Positions 35,358 to 45,656 of a stretch of DNA of 64,000 nucleotides are shown piece by piece. Position numbers and translations under genes: made by a program. Below the pieces are notes generated by a model that saw only the letters and a list, made by a program, of their open reading frames with translations, did no database searches and was not told where the DNA came from. Positions within the stretch are counted from its first letter, which is position 1; each line of letters opens with the position of its first letter. The stretch is taken from assembly GCA_021234155.1 (NCBI GenBank), contig JAJEKV010000001.1, forward strand, positions 38,114,826-38,178,825. The letters run 5' to 3'. This stretch comes from Isoetes taiwanensis. Taxonomy: Eukaryota; Streptophyta; Lycopodiopsida; Isoetales; Isoetaceae.

Positions 35358-35490
35358 GGGCCTTGTTTGGGTCAAAGATGATGCCAAACATGCAAACTAA
35401 GGATAGAATCCTGCATATCTCGTCGAGATAGGTGGGATTGTGTCGTTACTTGCTTCATTTGGACAAGTTTTGGCCTAGATCAATGCTCGA

Positions 35491-35562
35491 CCACTCACAC
35501 AGTGGGCGGGGAGCACTTTTGAGCTTGGTCAAAACTGGTCTTGGCGCACTCTGTGAGGGGTG
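35491..35562. repeat. Long hairpin element, copy 2 of 9
   Basis: Same architecture, with AGTGGGCGGG in the left arm and a C in place of G in the inner right arm (TCAAAACTG). Confidence 0.85.
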
Positions 35563-35604
35563 AGGCCGGTGCTTCGATCGGCTCCCGAAAGTAACCAGAG
35601 TTAA

Positions 35605-37300
35605 CCAACGGGTTCGCCAAGCGAACCCCAAAAAACCGCCAGCGAACTCGGGCCGGTCGCCAAAGCGAACCCGCAACCCCGACGTGGCAAATTGTCAGCG
35701 GAGTGATGACATGCGTGGCATTAGCTACCGGGTTCGCCCAAGCGAATCCAAACTCGGGTTTGGCATATGTGTGGTGGCAGAGGTGGCAGTGGCAGTGGTG
35801 GCAGATCGCTTCCCTGCCGGGTTTGCCCAGGCGAACCCACCGGCGGGGTCGGGTGGCAGGCAGAGCAGACGATCAGAGCAATTATGGCGCCCAGATCGAA
35901 GCCAAAAATAACACTGGGAGCTCGACCGGTTCTCTACTATCATCAGCTGTTTACGCGTTGAATCTTGAAGAGCTAGCTGGTTTCCGAGTAATGTGACCAT
36001 GGCAGATCCAATATGGTTCGTGATATGAATAAATTTTCTGCAGCTTGGAAGCGTATTGAGGCCGGATTTTAAGACCGAGATTTGTTAGACTTTTGGGTAT
36101 GGCGTATTTAGGCAAAAGAAGAAATCCAGGAGATGATGAAGTAAATGAAAACGATTGCCAAGGTTCCAAGGGTTTGGATGAGGGTCGACGGGCGAAAAAG
36201 ATGTGAATCGCCAAGCATGGGCTACTGGCGGATTGATTGACCAATGGATGAGGCTAAATCCTTCCACGCCATTAAATTTTCAGCAAAGGGTAATGGGTCG
36301 CGGCGGCATTGCAAGAGATTAGAGGTTATGATTCGGAAGAAATATGTATCAGCCCCCGGGGGCAAAATCAACCTCAAATCAAATATAATCCTGAGATGCA
36401 ACCACGGATGCAGGTACGAGATTCAAACCCAACGGCGGATGCAAGCTCAGTGACCTATTTCTTTTTTTGGCCCGGATGATTAGCCCGCCGGCTTCTCGGA
36501 GCTCTTGCTTTTCTTACGGAGCGGATGCCCCCGGCCACAATGGGTTCGTCTAAACAAACCCGGTAGGCTGTACCGGCGTTCTACCCCGTCACCTACGCCC
36601 GCACGGCTGGCCGTGTCCGCGTCAAGACTTTCGATTGGGCCCGCCCAGCGAACCCGGTGAACGACTTCGCCATCCGCCTGCGATACGCCATGCCCGCCAC
36701 ACGACGGCTGACCGGGTTTGGGTTAAGCCCAAAGCGAACCGGTAGGGAATGCCACGGGCATCCAGCGCCCGCACCGGCCGATCCCGCCATGTCGTCCGCG
36801 GGTTCGCCTAATTTTTGGGGTTCTGTAACGTTCCTAACCGACATGCCCTTAACCAACTGGGCAAAACCATCTAGACGTTTATGAGTAGTCGCTTCTACCT
36901 ATTTATGCCGGTGTCTCGGGAACGCCCCACAGGCACATTCAAGGTTCGAATACTCGAGTGGTCTACCATGGGCCCGTTACAGTCTCTCCCACTAGAACTA
37001 TGCTCGTCCTCGAGCATCGAAGGCTATACCATGTCACAATGATTACCAAGTCTTTGCAAATTACCCATGCATATAGGCACCCATGGAGACTCGAACTCGA
37101 GACCTACTCTGATACCAACTGTAACGTTCCTAACCGACATGCCCTTAACCAACTGGGCAAAACCGTCTAGACGTTTATGAGTAGTCGCTTCTACCCATTT
37201 ATGCCGGTGTCTCGGGAACGCCCCACAGGCACATTCAAGGTTCGAATACTCGAGTGGTCTACCATGGGCCCATTACAGGTTCGCCTGGGCGAACCCGCTT
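35605..37300. repeat. Dispersed palindrome family P2 (GGGTTCGCC/GGCGAACCC)
   Basis: Copies or half copies of GGGTTCGC-N2-4-GCGAACCC occur near 35609, 35667, 35730, 35818, 36541, 36640, 36714, 36799 and 37278. Several are near-perfect 18-22 base palindromes. They differ in the loop and in T/C changes (GGGTTTGCC). They are confined to the insertion in internal region 1. Confidence 0.75.
36824..37277 (-). mobile_element. TRIM (miniature LTR retroelement), complete
   Basis: Two 158-base LTRs, 36824-36981 and 37120-37277 (TGTAACGTTCC ... TTACA), differ at only three positions by eye. Before the right LTR is TCTGATACCA (37108-37117), the inverse of a tRNA-Met primer-binding site. After the left LTR is GTCTCTCCCACT, the inverse of a purine tract. 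The element is thus on the minus strand with a 138-base non-coding interior. GGTTC flanks both sides (36819-36823 and 37278-37282), a perfect 5-bp target duplication. It carries no gene and would rely on enzymes of another element. Confidence 0.93.
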
Positions 37301-38008
37301 GGTTTGCGAAGTTAGTTTCGGGAGCAGGGTTGCCCTTAAGGCCATATCTGCATAGGCGTGATTTAGAAGATGAGGCGAATCATAAGCTTTCTATATTAAT
37401 TTTGTAGGCGATTACTTTTTGCGACTTGAACTGTTTCATAGAAACTCTGGCGAACCTTGCCAACGTTAATGTGGTAATTGAAATAAATAAATTAGATGTC
37501 AATTCACATGCAACTTACAGGATTAAGGAAACCTATTATGTTTAGCAAAATTTGAGTATTCTACTATGGTCCACTAGAGCTAGCAAACAATTACTTGATC
37601 TACAATGTTGGTAAGGGGATAATCTATGATCCTAAACACTTAGATCCATGGAACTGGAGGCGAAACTCTAGATCTGAGCTTAAGAATGCATGGCTAATTT
37701 AAGAAAGGCGGGCGGACGAAATGGTAAAACTTTGGCGAAAAAATATAATTTATTTTCAAAAGTAACCTATTCAGGTTTAGTATCTCATTTTCGAAAATAT
37801 TCAAAATATAGCCATTTGGCTATAAATAGCCCCTTAAGGGCAACCCTGTTCGGGAGCCAATAAAGTGTGCGGGGTGGGGCTCCATTTGAGTTTGGGTTGG
37901 CCAATTTCTACAATCTAAGGGTCAAATCCTACTAAACAAAATGAGCTGAGTCGAATGGTGTTCTTACTTTCTGCATTTGGACAAGTTTTGGCATAGATCA
38001 GTGCTCAA

Positions 38009-38080
38009 CTACTCACACAGTGCGCGGGGAGCACTTTTGAGCCTGGTCAAAAGTGGTCTGGGCGCACTCTGTGAGGGGTG
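38009..38080. repeat. Long hairpin element, copy 3 of 9
   Basis: Same outer arms and a perfect inner stem CACTTTTGA/TCAAAAGTG. It lies about 140 bases past the stop of the H3-like gene at 38221 (minus-strand direction). Confidence 0.9.
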
Positions 38081-38220
38081 GGGCCAAAAACATTGAGTTT
38101 TGATCCAAATTTGTTAGTTTCAAATGCAGAACTTAGTAACACACCCCACTTAAACATGTTTTAACACATTAATTCAACAAAATTATAAATTTGTATTTAT
38201 AAAAATGATTTACAACAGAC

Positions 38221-39419
38221 TTAATAGTATTCCTTCTTTATGTATTTAGCTAGCTTCAAGTCGTTGGGCATGTATGTCACCCTTTTGGCATGGATTGCAC
38301 ACGCTACCGAGTTTTCAAAACTTTGTACTACGTGCTGCTCGGCTGCCTCCTGGAGCACTAGTAGCATGTCATCCGTGACCCTCTTTGTGTTGTCGAATTC
38401 TTGTAATATTTCGCGAGTGAGTCTCGCGAAGGGGGCTCTTGGTATCAAAAGTCCATAGCTCCTCTGGAAATGTCTGATCTCCCGAGCAGCTCTGGAAAAA
38501 CGTGAGTCAGCCTTTCTTTTAACCGGCTTCCTCGGAGGTGCTGGTCTCTCTAGGGGCGGCTTCAGTGTGCTCTTCTTTGTTGGCCATCCTCCCTCCACAT
38601 AGGTGACCTTGTGCTTCTCGTAATACTTGGAGTACGCCTCGTACATTTTCATGTACTGGGTGTACTCCTTGACCTTCTTCCTGCACTCAAGATCCTGCTT
38701 GAGTACATATGACTCCCGCTGCGGCCTCGGCTTCTTGTTGTCATTGCTGGGGTGCTTCGGTGAAGGCCACCTAGGGTACGGAGGTACCTCTGCTACCTGC
38801 TCCTCCTCCTCGTTTGCGGGATTCGAGGGTCCTGAGCCCTCAGCTGGGGAGGGAACCCTTCTTTCCTCATCTGACTCAGTGTCAGATGAGGGGCCGGAGC
38901 TTCGAGTGCGGCTCTGAATGGCGGCGCCTTTGGCGGGGTCGTCTTCAATTTCCGCCGTGTCTTTGGCGGGCCTTGGGGGCTTTTTTCCTTATGCGCTTTC
39001 TTCTTCAAGCGCTCCTCCCTGTGCTTCCTCCTCTCCTCTTCTGCCTCCTCTCTTCAGTTTTCGGCGGTCCTCCTTCTCTCGCCGGCGCTCCTCCTTTGTC
39101 TTCTTTACTTCAGTTCCTTCGCCCTCCCGTTTTCTCTTCTTTTCCTTTTTCGCCAGGTTCTCGAGCTCCCTACTCAACATTTCTGCAGCTTCTTCTTCTA
39201 TAACTTCTTCAGCCCCCTCCTCAAGGTCTTGGGGCCGATCCTTCTCCTGGTGCTCAGGGGCCTCCTCTTGGGCATCTGGGTTGGGGCTGAAACCTCCTGC
39301 TCCTCTGTTCCCTTTGGCTGGCTCGAGCCTGGCGGCCCTTCTGTTAAGCCCCTAGCTCTTGAAATTTGGTATGTCGTGGGGGGCACTACGATCCTGGCGG
39401 TTTGTTTGGTGCGGGCCAT
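38221..39419 (-). pseudogene. Histone H3-like gene of the retroelement, copy 1
   Basis: Minus strand. It starts at 39419 with MARTKQTARIVVPP, whose first nine residues equal the H3 tail through Arg8; Lys9 is replaced by Ile. A long Glu/Lys-rich linker follows (KEKKRKREGEGTEVKKTKEE). The last 144 codons (38652-38221) are uninterrupted. They include KPVKRKADSRFSRAAREIRH, SYGLLIPRAPFARLTREILQ, LQEAAEQHVVQSFE and CAIHAKRVTYMPNDLKLA, which align with H3 helices alpha-N to alpha-3 with the same loop-1 length as canonical H3. At least two frameshifts interrupt the linker. The predicted full product is about 400 residues, three times normal H3. It could mark or occupy chromatin, or bind readers of the H3 tail; this is inference. 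An alternative origin is a CENH3-like variant. Confidence 0.9.
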
Positions 39420-39622
39420 GTTTTGGTTTGAAGCAATCTGAGCTCGGCTTCGGGGACGAGCTGTTCTCTGAAGGCGCTGAGGACAAATGAGGAACCCTAA
39501 TTTTCTATTTATAGGTTGGAATAATTTAGGGTTTGGACCTGCAATTCCATATTAGGCCAATCTAGAAGGTATTAGTGTAGATATGAGGAGTACATTAGGT
39601 TTATTTAGCCAAAAAGTATCCA

Positions 39623-39669
39623 CCACTCATATAGTGCGCGGGGAGCACTTTTGAGCATGGTCAAAAGTG
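39623..39669. repeat. Long hairpin element, copy 4 of 9 (right arm deleted)
   Basis: Left arm and inner stem are present. The sequence then jumps into TATGTAATAAG, a deletion of roughly 90 bases relative to the equivalent copy at 47098. Confidence 0.85.
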
Positions 39670-39738
39670 TATGTAATAAGCTGAACTGTACTGTCAAATT
39701 AGCTAAATTATGCATCTAACTAGGTCAACATGGGTCCA

Positions 39739-39809
39739 CCACTCACACAGTGCGCGAGGAGCAATTCTAAGCATGGTCAAAATTGGTCTGGACGCACTCT
39801 GTGAGGGGT
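39739..39809. repeat. Long hairpin element, copy 5 of 9
   Basis: Inner arms are CAATTCTAA and TCAAAATTG. Relative to CACTTTTGA/TCAAAAGTG, a paired C-G is replaced by A-T, which preserves pairing. Confidence 0.85.
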
Positions 39810-40010
39810 CACCTCTTTTGGACAATTTAGGTTGGGTTTTTGCTAAAACTTATTACTAACTTAGCATTAACCTATTTACTACACTAGAAATAGGGAAAAA
39901 AATTTCCAATTTTCGAGGTTCCTGCTTGGGTGGCTATTTCCCAAGACTTGAGTCTATTGTTAGTCCTATGGGAAAAATGGTCAGTGCTCGATCTTGGTCT
40001 ACCAATATCA

Positions 40011-40023
40011 TGCTCTGATACCA
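40011..40023 (-). other. Primer-binding site of internal region 1
   Basis: TGCTCTGATACCA is the inverse of TGGTATCAGAGCA, complementary to the 3' end of plant initiator tRNA-Met. It lies one base from the LTR at 40025. Confidence 0.95.
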
Positions 40024-40024
40024 C

Positions 40025-41546
40025 TGTGACGTCCCCTGCTTCTTATACGATGCACACATCGTACCCTGACAGCCAACTGGCAGGGGCCATCCACCTGACT
40101 CCACTCCCAGTGGAATGAGCCAGCAAGGGAAGAGTGGATGTGTCATTCACCCGTCTCTCATCGGGTCGACCTATCTGCGGAAGCATGAATAAACATGAGC
40201 ACATAACACAATATAACAATACAATCACCTCGAAGGGTAAACATATATCCTCATCAATATAACAACATCAACATGAACATCAACAGCAGAGGGAATTCCT
40301 ACCCAGGGCTCAGACTCAAGGGTATGACTGACGGCTTGGGCCTCCAGAAGTCGTTGCAGACAGAATTCATGGCACATGGATTTGGCTGGCATATGAACAT
40401 GGCCAAGGGTAGTCCACTCCATCCGCCCCTCCTGTGCATACTTTGCGTATTGGGTTGAAAAGTGTTGGGACCGGACCGTAGCCTGCCAGGTGCATAGCCT
40501 AAAGGGCTACTACTGGGTTGCATCTCCCCAGCCCTGATGAGGCAGGAAGTGAGTCGCCTCTCCTCCAGGGACCTCCATGCCCAACACAGGTGACTAGAGG
40601 GCCACTGCCCTTATTCGACTTGAACCCAATGGAGAGTGACGCATCACCCCATGGATGTCGAGCTCATGCCTTGCCCACACGCAGTGGCAAGCCCTAGTCT
40701 ACGGGGATCCCCGATAGGCTTTACACACCAGAGGGATCGTTCTGTGTTGGGACAAGTACCCCATTGTTCTGCCAGTCTAGCCCCTCAACCCACAACCCGG
40801 TGGGCTCCTGTGCACAGGCCGCATTAATTGGGAGCTAGTAGGCTACCTATGATCATCTGCTACACAAGCTTTAGGCCTCTACCCCCCTTCCCAATACATG
40901 GAGGTCACAGAGTGAAATACCAACATCATCACAGACTGAAATGAAGAACATCATCTAATCTATCTACCTAAACATCTAGAGTTAGGTTCCTTAGTTAGGG
41001 CTTATGATCTTGGGATCTACAAGGCCTCTATGGCTGAATGAATATGCTAAACTACCTTACTGCCTAGCCTAAAGGCGGCTTGACCTGCTCCAGATCCTCG
41101 GAATGCATCCATGTCCCTGATCTTGCTGAAGATGGTTGCTACTCGACGATCTGTTGTGCAAAGGCGGCTTTACAGAGCCTGGCAATGCGAATTTGGTTCC
41201 TAGCTTGGCCGGAATGGCTCAAGGGAACCCTAAATGCGAAAAGGGAAAGGAGCTCTATGAAAACCCTAAAATGCAAAGAGAAGAAAAGGGTTTAGGGTTT
41301 AAGGGGAAGCCCTTATATAGAAACCCTTAGGGTTAGGTTAAACATTGGCAAATGGGGTTTAGCCATTTGGCAATGGGGTCCATGGGGTTTATAATTGTGT
41401 ATGTTTATTTAACATGCACAATATTCGAAGTTGCCCCCCTAGGGCAACCTATTACGGCCACCAAATACATGTCAGCCGTGACATGTACGGGTGACGTGGT
41501 AGTATAATATACGTATTCGGGACGTATATTATGCTGGAACGTCACA
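40025..41546 (-). repeat. Middle LTR copy (B), 1522 bp
   Basis: Starts TGTGACGTCC and ends GGAACGTCACA. It serves as the 3' LTR of internal region 2 (purine tract at 41547) and as the 5' LTR of internal region 1 (PBS at 40011). It lacks about 20 bases (TTCGAAGACGGA region) present in the other two copies. Confidence 0.93.
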
Positions 41547-41559
41547 TTCTCCCCACCTT
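41547..41559 (-). other. Polypurine tract of internal region 2
   Basis: Read on the minus strand, AAGGTGGGGAGAA directly precedes the 3' LTR (TGTGACGTTCC). This is where plus-strand DNA synthesis would start. Confidence 0.85.
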
Positions 41560-42231
41560 GACTTGATGCTGTCCTCAGCATCACGCGTCTCCCCACCTTG
41601 GAAACCTGCATATCCTGCACTCACATTCAATGTACATACAATTTTATAATGCAATTACTTCAAGGTAATATTTTAATTAATCATAAAATATCCTTGTATA
41701 ATATTGTACTATGGTGAGAGGCTCTTTCGTCCTCTACTTCATCATCTATTATTCACAAAAATTTTATGGCTTATACTATAATTATAAACATAGTTCCAAA
41801 ATTTCCTACTTAAGGCTCTTATCGTGTCCTCACAACACATTATGACAAAATTATGTGTTGCGAGTCTTCGTAGTGCGATCTCCCTGTCGCTCAACTCCTC
41901 TATTGGCCTGCAGGTCCAACACTACGTTAGTACACATTTAATTATTATAAAGGTTGGTTGTTAGGGAACCACCCATTAAATACAATTACATGAATGCAAG
42001 GCATATCTCCCGGCATAGGAAGATTACGTTTCTTCCATCATGGCCGTGGAGACAGCGCCCTATCATGCCTAGGATGCCAACTCATGCCTACACCTTTAGT
42101 TGCCTTTGGCGTGGAGGATAGTGTCCTTCCCGTATTTGGGCGTGAAGGATAGGGTCCTCCCCGTGATAGGCATTGGCCAAAGGTGCTTTCCTATCAATGC
42201 ATACCTGAATGACCTCCTTTCTCTCGAGGTC

Positions 42232-42258
42232 GTCTACTTCCGTGGGACGGAAGTAGAC
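42232..42258. repeat. Perfect 12-bp-stem hairpin
   Basis: GTCTACTTCCGT-GGG-ACGGAAGTAGAC. It lies just past the chromodomain end of the retroelement. Only one copy was noticed in the window. Confidence 0.9.
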
Positions 42259-42289
42259 TTTTTAATCTACCTTCCACTCACCTATCGAG

Positions 42290-43003
42290 TCGATGTCGAC
42301 TACTTCGGTGACGAGCCGACCCTTGCATTGCTCCATGAATTCGGGGTACTACTTCTCCAGATCTGATTGTAGTACCCACGTAGCGTCTTCCACAGGTAAG
42401 TGAGTCCATTTCACAAGGTATTGGAGAAATTTGGATCTTCTTGTCTTCTTATAAGCCCTGTCAAGCTGCTTAGCCCATGTGCTTTGGAGTAGCCTTTCCA
42501 CCAAATCCTGGCGGCTCCCTTCAAGTTGGCTGTAGCTACTCTGCCTTTGTCCTTGTCCTTCATGCCATTGGCATTTCCATACTCATCTCGTCCAGCCATG
42601 CTTCTGCTTCCATTCCGGACCTGCTATCCCCTGAAAATTGCTCCAGTTTTCTTGCTTTCCATACATTACTGAGCGCTGAGTCAACCTTTTTCTGATAGTC
42701 AGATTGTGCCCTGCCCCTATCATGGTTTGGACCCTCCCGACGGTCTTGCCTCTCTTCCTCCTGCTCTTTCGATCCGGAGTCAGAGTCTGAACTAGAGTCG
42801 GAGGAGCCGCCCGAGCTAGGAGATCTTCTCCGGCTTCGCTTCCTTTGTTGCACTGTTCGTCCGGCTGGTGTTTCTGGCAATGGCACATTCTGATCCTGTC
42901 CTTCTGTTGCTGCTCCTGCCAGCAATGCTCTTATCTCATGAATGTCGGACCTATTCTGGGATAGCTCTTCCTCTGGTGTTGCTGCATCAAACTCTTGGTA
43001 CAT
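42290..43003 (-). pseudogene. Ty3/gypsy gag joined to chromodomain, pol deleted
   Basis: Minus strand. From 43003: MYQEFDAATPEEELSQNRSD, an Arg/Ser-rich stretch (RKRSRRRSPSSGGSSDSSSD), then LEQFSGDSRSGMEAEAWLDE and ANLKGAARIWWKG, the capsid-type gag motif of Ty3/gypsy elements. Past a frame change, the sequence continues near 42470 with YKKTRRSKFLQYLVKWTHLP and VEDATWV, the C-terminal chromodomain of chromovirus integrases, then a stop at about 42359. Protease, reverse transcriptase, RNase H and the integrase core are absent: about 3 kb is missing between the WWKG and chromodomain pieces. The element cannot move without enzymes from elsewhere. The chromodomain in related integrases binds methylated histone and steers integration. 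Confidence 0.85.
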
Positions 43004-43220
43004 ATTTCTTGGCTGGAAACGCCTTGGTGGAGTACGCTCTTGGTCATGATGTCCTTGTTGTTCAACATTTCTAGGTACTCTACATTAGATTATACTCTGA
43101 TAATTAGTTCATTGTTTTGTCATTGCATTGGTTGTTTGATGATATAATTGTGGGGACAAAATATATCAAGAGAACATAATTGAGATTATCATTTACATTC
43201 ATGAATATACATTCAAGGAG

Positions 43221-44774
43221 TTAGTCATAGAAATTGAAAATATTTTTAATTCTTATTCTTGAAATTTCTTCAAATAGTCGGGGTCGTCCTCCAAAAATTT
43301 CTTGACTTGGGCTGTGCCGATTGTTTGCCCTAGGTTCCTGAGGATATTTGTGGCCGTGGCTCGTGCCTCCTTGAAGTGCGGTCACCAAGCCTTCAATCCT
43401 CCTTTCCGATGTATAGGCTGCAGTCACTGCCAATCTGCCCTGCCGTCTATAGGGGACTGCGAAGTCGAAGATGCTCAATGCTATTGTTCTCTTGACGAGG
43501 ATGACATGGTCGATGTTTGGGGCCATACGAGCATAACTTCTGACTCCTGAGAGAGCAATGAGCATGAAGACTCCTTCTTCACCCCGTGGGCTGAATTGGC
43601 GGTGTATAACCGCTATCCTTCCATCTATGAGTAAAGGAAGGTAGAACCTAAGGGCTTTGTCATGCCCTGCCTCTCTGCCTGATGTGAAGGCTGCTCTGTG
43701 TCTTCCGGAGTACTCATCAACCGGTACTTCCACCATCTCTCTGTAGTCGCGGTACATGGAATGTGTCAGGTTGACGCTTCTTTCAGGTAATGCTAGTGCC
43801 GATGCCGATGTGCTAGGTAGGAGTGTGGACGTTGATTTTTCCTTGATTCCCATGCGCTCCTGTACCGCCAAGAACTCCTCTTCCTACGACAACTCTCGCT
43901 CAGCCATCATCTGTCTGATGCCGGTGTAGGCTTCAATATCTGTCGATGTCTGGCCGGTATATAGTCTGGCTTCCCTTATGCTGATGGGAAAGTCCTGAAT
44001 TTCTCTGTCGATGAAGTCGTCGAGATCAGGGTCTTGCCGTAGGAGATGCAGAAGTTCGTCTACTCTGTAGCCCCTGTCTCGGCACTCGGAGAGGTTCTTG
44101 ATATCATGGAGGCTTAAGTATGCCTCTCCTTGTATAATCACTGGGGTCAAGCTTGTAATTCCTTGCCCAAGTGGTGGGACTATTCTTGTGGCTCTGAGCC
44201 CTTCTTCAAAGCTTTGGAGCTGCTGCTCTGCTTGATGCCTTTCTTGTACTAGGTCGATGTCCTCTGTGTCCGAGTCGCATCCTTTCTCTTCTTCTTCCTC
44301 TGCCTCTTCGTATGCAAGGCGCATCTGCTCTTCTTCTGCTGCTGCCATGGCCATTGGCTCTATGTCTAAGGGTTGCACAGATGGTTCTCCTATCTGAGTT
44401 TGGGCTCGAAGAGATTGGAAAATAGCTACGACTGCATTGTAAGAAAAGTATCTCCTCCTATTGACGGATATGGACATGTAATTAGGTAAGCGACTAGCCT
44501 TGTTTTCTAGGTACTTATCTATGTTGGGTATGTCTTGCAGTGCTATCTTGAGGGCCATGCTTGGTGCAAAATATCCTATGCAAGGTGGGAGCTCTACTAG
44601 AGAAGGCCCTATCTTGGCATGGAACTCAGACATAATGTCTTGGTAGAAATAGGTGGCATTGATGGTGGCCTCCACATCAACCTCCTTCTGGAAGACGGCG
44701 AAGATGGAGTTGATGTCGGCCTCTCCCACATGAGCTGTGGCGCTGTACCATCGCCTCAATGCAGTGGTTGCCAT
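43221..44774 (-). CDS. Unknown retroelement ORF, 517 sense codons plus one internal amber codon
   Basis: One frame runs from ATG at 44774 (MATTALRRWYSATAHVGEAD) to a stop at 43221. It is interrupted only by TAG at 43884-43886 (…RELS-stop-EEEFLAVQERM…). The first 296 codons have an acidic coiled-coil-like middle (AEEEQMRLAYEEAEEEEEKG) and helical segments. The second part includes YSGRHRAAFTSGREAGHDKA and LRFYLPLLIDGRIAVIHRQF. I do not recognise either part. It lies between the H3-like gene and gag, and internal region 1 has a truncated copy. The length of open frame on both sides of one TAG suggests either readthrough or a very recent nonsense mutation. Confidence 0.6.
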
Positions 44775-44998
44775 GGTCTATGAGCAGCTGGGGATATCAA
44801 ATAGATGGGGAAGCGCCTTAGGGGCCTGGAAAATCGGCCTGGAGTGAGGAGCAAAGGTGTAGGATGCAAATGAGGGTTGTGGTCTACTTAAAGGCAAAAC
44901 CCTAATTTTGGGAGATTTTAAGGTTTGGGGAAAACCTATGATTCTAAGGTATTGCTATGCAAAAGACAGGTTAATCTGCTAAGGAGTGCATCCTAAGG

Positions 44999-45055
44999 GC
45001 GGGGAGCACTTTTGAGCCTGGTCAAAACTGGTCTGGGCGCACTCTGTGAGGGGTG
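44999..45055. repeat. Long hairpin element, copy 6 of 9 (left arm deleted)
   Basis: Only the inner stem region and the right arm (GCGCACTCTGTGAG) remain. It lies upstream of the unknown ORF. Confidence 0.8.
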
Positions 45056-45191
45056 GAACACCATTTGAGTTTGGGTTGGCCAATTTCTACAATCTAAGGG
45101 TCAAATCCTACTAAACAAAGTGAGCTGAGTCGAATGGTGTCCTTACTTTCTGCATTTGGACAAGTTTTGGCATAGAGCAGTGCTCGACCGC

Positions 45192-45442
45192 TCCAAGGGG
45201 GGTTCACTCGTGTATAAGGGGGATATGCCATCTGCGTGCATGGGGTGGCAAAAAACCCCCCTGTATACGGATTTTTAAAAGCAAATTTTGACCCCTTCCG
45301 AATAAAAATTACCTAGGATAGTGCAAAAAATACCAGAAAAAGGACCCCCTGCCGACCGTATATGTACGAAAATGGGTCCAAAAAACCCCCTCCCCGTGCA
45401 TGCATATGGGTTATACGCCCAAAACTGTGAACCCCCCTTGGA
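45192..45442. mobile_element. 251-bp MITE with 16-bp perfect inverted ends
   Basis: TCCAAGGGGGGTTCAC at the left end and its exact inverse at the right. Interior is non-coding with runs of C and A. The equivalent sites at 35480-35495 and about 38000 lack it (GCTCGACC directly followed by ACTCACAC), so it inserted at the edge of a hairpin element after the internal regions diverged. A duplicated ACC(G/A)CT is possible at the borders. Confidence 0.85.
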
Positions 45443-45516
45443 CCACTCACACAGTGCGCGGGGAGCACTTTTGAGCCTGGTCAAAAGTGGTCTGAGCGCA
45501 CTCTGTGAGGGGGGTG
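45443..45516. repeat. Long hairpin element, copy 7 of 9
   Basis: Complete arms and perfect inner stem, with two extra G near the right end. It is the counterpart of copy 3, about 140 bases past the stop of the second H3-like gene. Confidence 0.9.
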
Positions 45517-45656
45517 GGGCCAAAAACACTGAGTTTTGATCCAAATTTGTTAGTTTCAAATGCAGAACTTAGTAATACACCCCACTTAAACATGTTTTAA
45601 CACATTAATTCAACAAAATTATAAATTTGTATTTACAAAAATGATTTACAACAGAC

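Larger units (their letters stand above)
35580..37858. mobile_element. Possible 2.3-kb insertion with GGCTCCCGAA inverted ends
   Basis: Internal region 1 contains about 2.3 kb absent from internal region 2. Its ends are GGCTCCCGAA (35580-35589) and TTCGGGAGCC (37849-37858). Inside lie the GGGTTCGCC palindrome family, a TRIM element, and no gene that I recognise. No target duplication was seen, so the exact boundary is uncertain. Confidence 0.4.

Noticed and set aside
37108-37117. tRNA gene pieces at TCTGATACCA and similar sites (40011, 47583, 51441)
   Set aside because: Each is only a 12-13 base primer-binding match next to an LTR, without a tRNA cloverleaf.
38221-38652. A host histone H3 pseudogene that happened to lie here
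   Set aside because: A second copy sits at the same place relative to PBS and LTR in the other internal region, with the same non-canonical linker.
38793-39441. Long plus-strand open frames over the H3-like linkers (also at 46063-46823)
   Set aside because: They are the complement of the Glu/Lys-rich linker (Ser/Leu/Phe-rich low complexity) and have no motif.
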